In this document: piece by piece, positions 6,326 through 11,838 of the stretch
Position numbering within the stretch: position 1 is the first letter of the stretch
Layout: each line of letters begins with the position of its first letter
From: Acidimicrobiia bacterium
GTDB lineage: Bacteria; Actinomycetota; Acidimicrobiia; Acidimicrobiales; Bin134
NCBI GenBank assembly: GCA_009843565.1
Contig: VYDF01000242.1
Coordinates: 1 to 11,838 of the forward strand
DNA length: 11,838 nucleotides
Reading direction: 5' to 3'
Made by a program: the position numbers and the translations under genes
Notes under the pieces: generated by a model
Databases searched by the model: none
What the model was told of the DNA's origin: nothing
Seen by the model: the letters and a program-made list of their open reading frames with translations, nothing else

Positions 6326-8455
6326 CTAACGCCGGTTGAAGCGGCGGAGGCGCAGGCTGTTGGTGACCACGAACAGCGACGACGCCACCATGGCGGCCGC
6401 GGCGTAGATCGGCTCCAAGATGCCGGCAGCGGCCAGGGGAATGGCCGCGGTGTTGTAGACAAAGGCCCAGAACAGGTTGCCCCGGATGGTGTTCATTGTG
6501 CGGCGGCTCAGGGCAATGGCGTCGGCCACGGCTCCCAGATCAGAGGTCATGATGGTGAGGTCGGCGGCTTCGGCGGCCACATCGGTGCCGGTGCCCATGG
6601 CGATGCCGATGTCGGCCTGGCTGAGGGCAGGGGCATCGTTGATGCCGTCACCCACCATGGCCACCCGGCGGCCCTCGGCTTGCAGGCGGGCGATCTCAGC
6701 GGCCTTTCCATCGGGTCCGACGCCGGGCACCACCCGGTCGATGCCCAACTCGTCGCCGGCGGCTTGGGCCCGGCGGGGATGGTCTCCGGTCAACAGCACG
6801 GTGTCGAGCCCCAGGGACTTGAGAGCGGCCACCGCGGCGGGGGCGGAATCCCGCAATCGGTCGTCCACGGTTATCACCGCCTCGGCCGCCGAACCCCGAC
6901 CGACAAGCACCGCCACCCGACCCATGGCCTCTACTTCGCCAGCAGCCAGCTCCACTGTCTCGGGCACTCGGTCGAACAGGTCTCTTCTGCCCACTCGAAC
7001 CTCGGTGCCGTCCACCGTACCGACCGCACCAGAACCGGGATGATTCTCGAAGTCGGTGACCTTTCTCCCGGCGTCGGTCACCGCGGCAATGGCCCGTCCG
7101 ATGGGGTGCTCCGAGCGGGCCTCCACCGACGCAGCCAAGGCCAGCAGTTCGTCGGAGTCGGCCCCGGGAGCATCGATGTCCACCACCTCCATGCGGGCCT
7201 CAGTGACCGTGCCGGTTTTGTCGAACACCACGGTGTCGAGCTGCCGGGTGTCCTCCAGCATCTCGCCACCCTTGAGAATGATCCCGAGCTGCGATCCCCG
7301 CCCGGTGCCAACCATCACCGCTAATGGCGTGGCCAACCCCAATGCGCACGGACAGGCCACAATCAGCACGGCCACCGCGGCGGTAAACGCTTCCGAGGAG
7401 GGCTGACCGGCCACCAGCCAGCCGATCAGCGTGGCCACCGCAATCACCACCGCGGCGGGCACGAATACCGCCGAGAGGCGATCGGCCAATCGCTGGATGC
7501 GGGTGCGGTTGGTCTGGGCCTGCTCCACTAGCTGCATGATCCGGGCTAGAACGGTGTCGGCCCCCACACCGGTGGCCTGCACCACCAGCGAACCGTTGGC
7601 GTTGACCGAGGCACCGAGCACGGAATCGCCGGGGCCAACCTCGACCGGGACCGGCTCACCGGTGACGAGAGAGATGTCCACCGCCGAGAAACCGTCGACC
7701 ACCACGCCGTCGGTGGCGATCTTCTCGCCCGGGCGCACAACGAACCTGGTGCCCACCTCAAGGGTGGCCACCGGCACATCGGTTCCGTCTTCGAGGCGAG
7801 CAACGGGAGCAACCAGCTCGGCCATGGCTCGCAGGGCATCCCCCGACCGGCGGCGAGCCCGGAATTCCAAATGGCGGCCAAGCAATACAAGCACCACGAT
7901 CACCGAGCCGGTCTCGAAATAAAGGTGGCCGTCACCGATCTGTGCGGCCAGCACCACCGTGGACCAAATCCACGACGAAGCGGTGCCCACCGACACCAGC
8001 GTGTCCATGGTGGCGGTTGCATGGTGCAGCTGCACCCAGGCCCGCCGGTGGAATCCCCATCCCAACCAGAAGACCACCGCGGCACTCAATACCGCGGCCA
8101 GCCAATCTGACGCGGAAAATCCCAGATCAAAGGCGAAAGGGTCAACCATGGTCAACAACAGCACAACCGTGCCCATCACCCCAGATGCGATGAGCCGCCG
8201 CAATTGCACGGGCTGGGCGGCAAGCTCGGCGTCGAGGCCTTGGGGAACGCGTGCCGAGTAGCCAGCAGAAACCACCGCAGCTTCCAATTGGGCATCGGCG
8301 ACGGCCTCATCGCAGGCCACCGAAGCCCGACCCGAGGCGTAGTTCACTCGGGCTTCCACAACCCCATCGACCGCGGCCAGGCTGCGCTCTACGCGCGACA
8401 CGCAGGCCGAACAGGTCATACCCTCAACAATCAATGCAGCCCGTCGCATCGCCAC
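6326..8455 (-). CDS. copA: Copper-translocating P1B-type ATPase
   Basis: This 709-residue membrane ATPase exports Cu(I) from the cytosol. One N-terminal heavy-metal domain (about 5-70) has GMTCSAC with C15 and C18. About eight membrane segments follow. The cytosolic parts show TGE (265-267), CPC in the membrane (368-370), the phosphorylated D412 in DKTGT, HP (450-451), TGD (556-558) and GDGIND (602-607). TM7 has Y667-N668, and TM8 has M689-x2-S692-S693, the signature set of the Cu(I) subgroup P1B-1. Silver may also be carried. The start is GTG 8455, with TAGACT six bases upstream suggesting a leaderless transcript; ATG 8449 is the alternative and has no ribosome-binding site either. No copper chaperone or CsoR-type regulator lies beside it. 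It follows the epimerase gene by 29 bases. Confidence 0.95.
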   Translation of the reverse strand: MAMRRAALIVEGMTCSACVSRVERSLAAVDGVVEARVNYASGRASVACDEAVADAQLEAAVVSAGYSARVPQGLDAELAAQPVQLRRLIASGVMGTVVLLLTMVDPFAFDLGFSASDWLAAVLSAAVVFWLGWGFHRRAWVQLHHATATMDTLVSVGTASSWIWSTVVLAAQIGDGHLYFETGSVIVVLVLLGRHLEFRARRRSGDALRAMAELVAPVARLEDGTDVPVATLEVGTRFVVRPGEKIATDGVVVDGFSAVDISLVTGEPVPVEVGPGDSVLGASVNANGSLVVQATGVGADTVLARIMQLVEQAQTNRTRIQRLADRLSAVFVPAAVVIAVATLIGWLVAGQPSSEAFTAAVAVLIVACPCALGLATPLAVMVGTGRGSQLGIILKGGEMLEDTRQLDTVVFDKTGTVTEARMEVVDIDAPGADSDELLALAASVEARSEHPIGRAIAAVTDAGRKVTDFENHPGSGAVGTVDGTEVRVGRRDLFDRVPETVELAAGEVEAMGRVAVLVGRGSAAEAVITVDDRLRDSAPAAVAALKSLGLDTVLLTGDHPRRAQAAGDELGIDRVVPGVGPDGKAAEIARLQAEGRRVAMVGDGINDAPALSQADIGIAMGTGTDVAAEAADLTIMTSDLGAVADAIALSRRTMNTIRGNLFWAFVYNTAAIPLAAAGILEPIYAAAAMVASSLFVVTNSLRLRRFNRR

Positions 8456-8461
8456 GAACCA

Positions 8462-8467
8462 AGTCTA
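8462..8467 (-). promoter_or_regulatory. Putative -10 element for a leaderless copA transcript
   Basis: On the minus strand TAGACT is followed by six bases and then GTG 8455, so transcription could begin at the start codon itself. No Shine-Dalgarno precedes GTG 8455 or ATG 8449, and no -35 consensus is seen. The geometry matches two other starts in this window (10617 and 10655). Confidence 0.45.
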
Positions 8468-8484
8468 CGGATTGGACGGAAAAA

Positions 8485-8886
8485 CTATTCCTGAACCAGC
8501 TCGATGAGGGTGCCGAAGGCGCCTTTGGGGTGTATGAAGGCGACGGTGGTGCCCCGCGAGCCGGGGCGGGGCTCAGAATCGATGGCGGTGGCACCGGCGG
8601 CGACCATGGACTCCAGGGCGGCGGCGCAGTCGTCCACTCGATAGCCGATGTGGTGGATGCCCTCGCCCCGCTTGGACAGGAACTTGGCGACCGGCGAATC
8701 CTCCCGGGTGGCCGCCGTGAGCTGCACATACGACTCGGCTACCTTGACCAGAGCCTCCTCCACGCCGTCGCGCTCCACGATCTCGCGGTGCGCCACAGAG
8801 GCCCCGAAAGCCGTCTCATAGAAGGAGATGGCCTCTTCCAGATCGTGGACCGCAATGGCAATGTGATCGATCTCAGTGAGAAGCAT
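8485..8886 (-). CDS. mce: Methylmalonyl-CoA epimerase (VOC/glyoxalase fold)
   Basis: This 133-residue vicinal-oxygen-chelate protein has the length and order of methylmalonyl-CoA epimerase. That enzyme converts (S)- to (R)-methylmalonyl-CoA between propionyl-CoA carboxylase and the B12-dependent mutase. Likely metal ligands are H8 (IDHIAIAV), Q55 (YVQL), one of H78/H79 (GIHHIGYRV) and E129 (LIEL). The two beta-alpha-beta-beta-beta halves are visible at about 4-58 and 75-131. The HPKGAFGTLIEL ending (119-130) is typical of the family. A related glyoxalase-fold lyase is the main alternative, but I think it less likely. No mutase or carboxylase gene is in the window. ATG 8886 has only a weak upstream AGG; a TAGACT hexamer lies 9 bases upstream. 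Confidence 0.92.
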   Translation of the reverse strand: MLLTEIDHIAIAVHDLEEAISFYETAFGASVAHREIVERDGVEEALVKVAESYVQLTAATREDSPVAKFLSKRGEGIHHIGYRVDDCAAALESMVAAGATAIDSEPRPGSRGTTVAFIHPKGAFGTLIELVQE

Positions 8887-8895
8887 GGCCTGGTC

Positions 8896-8901
8896 AGTCT
8901 A
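8896..8901 (-). promoter_or_regulatory. Putative -10 element upstream of the epimerase gene
   Basis: On the minus strand TAGACT lies 9 bases before ATG 8886, the same hexamer as before copA. A short or near-leaderless transcript is possible. No -35 consensus is visible. The epimerase could equally be read from upstream, since the preceding gene ends only 54 bases away. Confidence 0.3.
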
Positions 8902-8940
8902 GGCAGCCCCTAGCGGAAAGCTGCTGTTGACGCTGCTTGG

Positions 8941-9384
8941 TCAGGCCGCCTCGCGTTGAGCGGATTCGCCTTCCAGCGCCTCCCAGAGTTGATCGCGAAG
9001 TGCTTCGGCGTCGATACCGTCCATCTGGTTGGCCGCCACCACTCCTTCGATCATGTCGGCCAGTACCGCTACCCAAACACGGTTGCGAACCATCACCGAG
9101 ACCGTCACCGAGCCATCGCCATGGCGGGTCAGCGCGCGTCGGCGGCCGATCTTCCGAGGCGGGCTGCGAAAGCTCGGCACGACCAGCCCCTGACCTCGTA
9201 TCGCCATCCCCAGCTGTCGGGCCGCCTCGGCGAACGCCAGGCATCGACCAGTGCTGTTCTCCTGCCCGCCGCTGTGGCCGTGGATGACCCGCATTCCCTG
9301 GGACGTGTTCCCTCCGGTCTCCTCTTTGGTCTCCTTGATTTCCTTCATGAACCCAGTATCCCGATGGGAGTGACAGTTTCTCAT
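8941..9384 (-). CDS. Small conserved-looking protein of unknown function
   Basis: I cannot assign a function. The reading frame encodes up to 147 residues. The N-terminal third is polar and low in complexity (charged KEIKETKEE run at 14-22, Gly/Ser/His stretch at 35-46). The remainder looks like a folded domain: a SFRSPPR motif (66-72), a basic GRRRALTR segment (75-82), two short strands (about 86-105) and an acidic helical C-terminus (106-147). I see no signal peptide or membrane segment. ATG 9384 immediately follows the MFS stop (TGAATG), which favours coupled translation; ATG 9348 (residue 13) is an equally plausible start since neither has a good ribosome-binding site. The domain resembles short actinobacterial hypothetical proteins I have seen, but I cannot name the family. 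Confidence 0.7.
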   Translation of the reverse strand: MRNCHSHRDTGFMKEIKETKEETGGNTSQGMRVIHGHSGGQENSTGRCLAFAEAARQLGMAIRGQGLVVPSFRSPPRKIGRRRALTRHGDGSVTVSVMVRNRVWVAVLADMIEGVVAANQMDGIDAEALRDQLWEALEGESAQREAA

Positions 9385-10617
9385 TCAGCTCAGATCGAGC
9401 ACTTTGGTGCGGCCCCTGATCACCCACCAAAGGGCGGTGGCAGCCAAGAGAACCCCGGCCCCGCCCACCGCGATGCGGGGTCCGATCAAGTCGGCCAGAG
9501 CCCCTTGCAACTGGGCGCCAAGGGGCAGCCCAGCCAACAAGGTGATGAGGTACAGGGCCAATACCTTGGCCCGCAGTGCCTCCTCCACCTGGAGTTGGAT
9601 CACGGTATTGAGCGTGGCCGCGGTAGCGATGTGCGATGCCCCCAATGCGGCCAGAGCCACCACCGCCAGCCAGTAGTAGGGCGACAGCGCGAACCCCAAC
9701 AGCGCGATGCCATAGATCGGCCAACCGAATCCCACCAGGAGGCTGCGGGGCACGCGGCTGCCCCGGCCGGCCACAAACGGAGTGTTGAGCATCGCTCCCA
9801 CTCCGGTGGCCGCAGCCAGGATGCCGTATTGGGTTTCGCCCACCTCGAACACATCATTGGCAAAGACCACCACCAAGTGGATGACCGGCTGGCCGAAGAA
9901 GGCAATGACCCCGGCAATCAGAATGGACAAGCGGATGCCAGGTTGATCGGCGACGTAGCGAACTGCGGCCGCGGCATCCTTGAATACATTCGGCCTTTCG
10001 CCATCCGCGGGAGCCAGTCGGGGCAACTGGATCAGAATCAGGGCCAGCAACGCGGGCACATACGTCAGTGAATTGGTGAAAAAACACCATCCAGGACCGC
10101 CAATCGCCAGCACAACCCCACCGATCATCGGACCGACCGCCCGAGAGGCATTGAACTGGGCTGAATTCAAGGTGACGGCGTTCAACAGGGCACCGCGAGG
10201 CACCAGTTCGCTCACGAACGCCTGCCAGGCGGGAAGCTGGATGCCGTTCACACACCCGTTCACCACCCCCAAGGCGATGTAGGCCAACGGCCGGTCCACT
10301 CCTGAGGCCCACATGGCTGCGAAGCCCAAGGCAATGAGCGCTTGGGCCGTGTTGGTGAACATCAGCATGATCCGACGGGGGAAGCGGTCGGCCAGCGCCC
10401 CGCCGACCATCCCCAAGAACACCGCCGGCAGGGTCTGCATCATGGCGGCCAAGCCCACCCAGGTAGCGCTGTCGGTCAGCTTCTCGATGACGAAGGCCAG
10501 CGCGATCATCTGCACCCATACGCCGGAGTTGGAAATGAGGGCGCCGGACAGAAACAGGCGGTAGTTCGGGTACGACAGCGCTTGTCGGGCGCGCCGAGGA
10601 TTCCCGGAAGTGGTCAC
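9385..10617 (-). CDS. Major facilitator superfamily transporter (EntS-like exporter group)
   Basis: This 410-residue integral membrane protein with about 12 hydrophobic segments is probably a drug/H+ antiporter-type exporter. The first segment starts near residue 20. MFS motif A is seen as GGALADRFPRR at 72-82 in the loop between segments 2 and 3. A NSAQFNASRAVGP segment (151-163) is characteristic of the MFS_3/EntS group, whose founding member exports enterobactin. A cytosolic central loop (about 200-225) separates the halves. The substrate is unknown; no siderophore genes are nearby. The start is GTG 10617, with TAGGTT six bases upstream and no Shine-Dalgarno, consistent with leaderless translation. 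It is the first gene of the minus-strand middle block and is divergent from a crotonase gene. Confidence 0.92.
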   Translation of the reverse strand: MTTSGNPRRARQALSYPNYRLFLSGALISNSGVWVQMIALAFVIEKLTDSATWVGLAAMMQTLPAVFLGMVGGALADRFPRRIMLMFTNTAQALIALGFAAMWASGVDRPLAYIALGVVNGCVNGIQLPAWQAFVSELVPRGALLNAVTLNSAQFNASRAVGPMIGGVVLAIGGPGWCFFTNSLTYVPALLALILIQLPRLAPADGERPNVFKDAAAAVRYVADQPGIRLSILIAGVIAFFGQPVIHLVVVFANDVFEVGETQYGILAAATGVGAMLNTPFVAGRGSRVPRSLLVGFGWPIYGIALLGFALSPYYWLAVVALAALGASHIATAATLNTVIQLQVEEALRAKVLALYLITLLAGLPLGAQLQGALADLIGPRIAVGGAGVLLAATALWWVIRGRTKVLDLS

Positions 10618-10623
10618 TGAGCC

Positions 10624-10629
10624 AACCTA
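10624..10629 (-). promoter_or_regulatory. Putative -10 element for a leaderless MFS transcript
   Basis: On the minus strand TAGGTT (TAnnnT) is followed by exactly six bases and GTG 10617, with no Shine-Dalgarno between. This spacing fits transcription starting at the start codon. The -35 position shows no consensus, which is common in actinobacterial promoters. Confidence 0.45.
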
Positions 10630-10642
10630 ACCCCTGTACCTC

Positions 10643-10648
10643 TATTCT
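10643..10648 (+). promoter_or_regulatory. Putative -10 element for a leaderless crotonase transcript
   Basis: TATTCT is followed by exactly six bases and ATG 10655. An AGGA lies within those six bases but only one base from the ATG, too close to act as a normal ribosome-binding site. The element is back-to-back with the MFS -10 candidate, 13 bases away. Confidence 0.5.
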
Positions 10649-10654
10649 CAGGAC

Positions 10655-11413
10655 ATGCCCCTCGTATTGACGGAGATCGACGACGGCGTTGCCATCGTGA
10701 CCCTCAACCACCCCGAAGTGCGCAACGCGGTCAGCCTGGAGATGAACCGGGAGCTCGATGCGGTGTTCGACGACTTGGAGGCCGATGAGTCGGTGGGAGC
10801 GGTGATCCTCACCGGCACGCCTCCGGCATTCTCCGCCGGCGCCAACTTGGACGAGCTGCTCGCTGCTGACGATCCCAGGAGGCTGAGCTCCATTTACGCC
10901 GGCTTTTTGCGGGTGGCCCACACCCCGCTGCCCACCGTGGCCGCGGTGAACGGCCCGGCGGTGGGGGCAGGCATGAACTTTGCCTTGGCCTGCGATGTGA
11001 TTCTGGCCGGGCACAGTGCGATGTTCGAAAGCCGATTCCTCCAGATCGCCATCCACCCAGGGGGAGGCCACACCTGGCGCTTGCGCAACATCTGCGACCG
11101 CCAAACGGCTATGGCCATGGTGCTGTTCGGCGAGCGCCTCGACGGGCCGCGGGCCGCGGAAATCGGGTTGGCCTGGAGGTGTGTCGACGACGATGCCCTG
11201 CTGGAGGAGGCCCGACGCATGGCCCGACGTCCAAGTCGCGCCCCCCGAGAGCTCACCAAGGCCATGAAGCAGACCATCCTCGATATGGATGGAATCACCG
11301 ACAGTGCGGCGGCGGTGGCCCGAGAAGTCGAGCCACAGGCTTGGTCGATGACTCAGCCCGAGTTCAAGGAGCGGGTGGGCGCCCTCAAGGAGGCCATCAG
11401 CAAATCGAGCTAG
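10655..11413 (+). CDS. Crotonase-fold protein, non-canonical active site
   Basis: This 252-residue single-domain enoyl-CoA hydratase/isomerase superfamily member has a normal family length. NHPEVRNAVS is at 18-27, with oxyanion-hole segments FSAGANL (59-65) and NGPAVGAG (99-106). Aligned by eye with rat enoyl-CoA hydratase, the two catalytic Glu positions are N108 and F128, so classical hydratase activity is unlikely. A PGGGHTWRL segment (135-143) occupies the place of the usual PGAGGTQRL. E125 and H138 are possible alternative polar residues near the site. It is divergent from the MFS gene and ends 4 bases from the convergent acetyltransferase. It is clearly diverged from the other crotonase in this window and has no linked CoA ligase or thiolase here, so its pathway is open. 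Confidence 0.93.
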   Translation: MPLVLTEIDDGVAIVTLNHPEVRNAVSLEMNRELDAVFDDLEADESVGAVILTGTPPAFSAGANLDELLAADDPRRLSSIYAGFLRVAHTPLPTVAAVNGPAVGAGMNFALACDVILAGHSAMFESRFLQIAIHPGGGHTWRLRNICDRQTAMAMVLFGERLDGPRAAEIGLAWRCVDDDALLEEARRMARRPSRAPRELTKAMKQTILDMDGITDSAAAVAREVEPQAWSMTQPEFKERVGALKEAISKSS

Positions 11414-11424
11414 CTGGCTAGCTC
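11407..11424. terminator. Inverted repeat spanning both convergent stop codons
   Basis: GAGCTAGC, two bases, then GCTAGCTC: perfect 8-bp arms, realistically a 7-bp stem with a CTGG loop. Each arm contains one TAG stop, of the crotonase (11411-11413) on the plus strand and the acetyltransferase (11420-11418) on the minus strand. The symmetric position suggests a shared bidirectional terminator or 3'-end stabiliser. There is no U-tract on either side, so intrinsic termination is not assured. Confidence 0.4.
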
Positions 11425-11838
11425 ATCCAGCCGGCCACCAGCTCTGGTCCCCGCACTTGCCATTCCTCCGAGGTGATGGCGTAGCGGACGTGGTCTTCCC
11501 AATTGCCGTTGATTTCCAGGTAGCGCAGGGCGACGCCCTCGTCGCGGATGCCCAGCTTCTCCACCACCCGGCGGCTGGCCCGGTTTCGGGGGATGATGTT
11601 GATCTGCACTCGGTGCAGCCCCAGAGTTTCGAAGGCGTAGTCGAGCACCACCACCAAGGCCTCGGGGGCATACTCCTGCCCGGCGTGCCGGTGATCAATC
11701 CAATACCCAACATGGCCGCTTTGGAACGGACCCCGCTGCACCCCAGACAGGTTCATCTCCCCCACCAGCCGACCCTCGGCGAACACCCCGTATCCGTAGC
11801 CGGCGTCCATCTGGCGCTCCCGGTCGCGGGCACTGCAT
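11418..11838 (-). CDS. GNAT family N-acetyltransferase (RimJ/RimL-like), N-terminus beyond window
   Basis: This GNAT acetyltransferase is cut at its 5' end by the right edge; about 140 codons are visible. It would move acetyl from acetyl-CoA to an amine, in this subgroup typically a protein N-terminus or a small molecule. Recognisable elements in order are a GRLVGEMNL strand, GYWID, the acetyl-CoA loop region (AGQEYAPEA), a YAFETLGLHRVQ strand, the NRASRRVVEKLG helix typical of RimJ/RimL, and a C-terminal DHVRYAI strand. The usual second Gly of the acetyl-CoA loop is replaced by Glu. An ATG at 11810 exists, but the frame stays open to the window edge and the upstream codons (ARDRERQ) read like family sequence, so I treat it as internal. 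The substrate is unknown. Confidence 0.9.
   Translation of the reverse strand, partial: CSARDRERQMDAGYGYGVFAEGRLVGEMNLSGVQRGPFQSGHVGYWIDHRHAGQEYAPEALVVVLDYAFETLGLHRVQINIIPRNRASRRVVEKLGIRDEGVALRYLEINGNWEDHVRYAITSEEWQVRGPELVAGWMS

Noticed and set aside
6308..6335. Inverted repeat CCGGCG/CGCCGG around the hydrolase and copA stops
   Set aside because: Only 6 bp with a 16-base loop and no U-tract; such GC repeats are expected by chance here. Not strong enough to call a terminator.
5245..6462. Minus-strand open frame of 405 codons
   Set aside because: It is antisense to the alpha/beta hydrolase, which has a strong ribosome-binding site and intact catalytic motifs.
8903..8924. Bulged hairpin (GCAGC/GCTGC arms) between the small protein and the epimerase
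   Set aside because: The stem needs a 2-base bulge and a wobble pair, and no U-tract follows; too weak to call an attenuator or terminator.
8956..10071. Plus-strand open frame of 371 codons
   Set aside because: It is antisense to the MFS gene and the small protein; no motif, and the MFS topology on the other strand is convincing.
9854..11104. Minus-strand open frame of 416 codons
   Set aside because: It overlaps the MFS gene in another frame and is antisense to the second crotonase, both clear genes.
11418..11810. Complete 130-residue acetyltransferase starting at ATG 11810
   Set aside because: The frame remains open to the window edge and upstream codons resemble GNAT sequence; 130 residues would lack the first strands and helices of the fold.

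Overview
The window is GC-rich (by eye well over 60%), densely packed with genes and free of mobile elements. Several features suggest an actinobacterium: four non-ATG starts, several starts that look leaderless (a TAnnnT hexamer six bases before the start codon), and the character of the proteins. Something like the Acidimicrobiia is my guess, but this is inference without any database search. I see no tRNA, rRNA, CRISPR array, insertion sequence or phage gene. No gene-free stretch exceeds about 75 bases.

Left block (1-5184, minus strand) is a tight six-gene run, read right to left: a crotonase-fold protein, a nitrilase-superfamily amidohydrolase, a one-domain cupin, a flavin-containing monooxygenase and two short-chain dehydrogenases. 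The last of these is cut by the left edge. Gaps are 9, 12 and 13 bases, then a 4-base ATGA overlap, then 30 bases, so this is almost certainly one operon. A divergent alpha/beta hydrolase with an Asp nucleophile (5257-6321, plus) leaves from a 72-base shared control region that touches or holds two perfect 10-bp palindromes spaced 21 bp apart. Together these genes look like a catabolic or detoxifying route combining oxygenation, dehydrogenation, C-N bond hydrolysis and CoA-ester chemistry. The substrate cannot be read from the sequence.

Middle block (6326-10617, minus strand), in transcription order: an EntS-like MFS exporter, a small conserved-looking protein of unknown function, a methylmalonyl-CoA epimerase and a Cu(I)-type P1B ATPase (CopA). 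The first two abut (stop TGA directly followed by ATG). The last two each follow a TAGACT hexamer that could be a separate promoter. Function is mixed: export, propionyl/methylmalonyl-CoA metabolism and copper efflux.

Right block: a second crotonase-fold protein (10655-11413, plus) is divergent from the MFS gene across only 37 bases, with apparently overlapping leaderless promoters. It converges on a GNAT acetyltransferase (11418-11838, minus, N-terminus beyond the window), and an 18-base inverted repeat contains both stop codons. Both crotonase-fold proteins lack the two catalytic glutamates of classical enoyl-CoA hydratase, so 'enoyl-CoA hydratase' would be an unsafe name for either.
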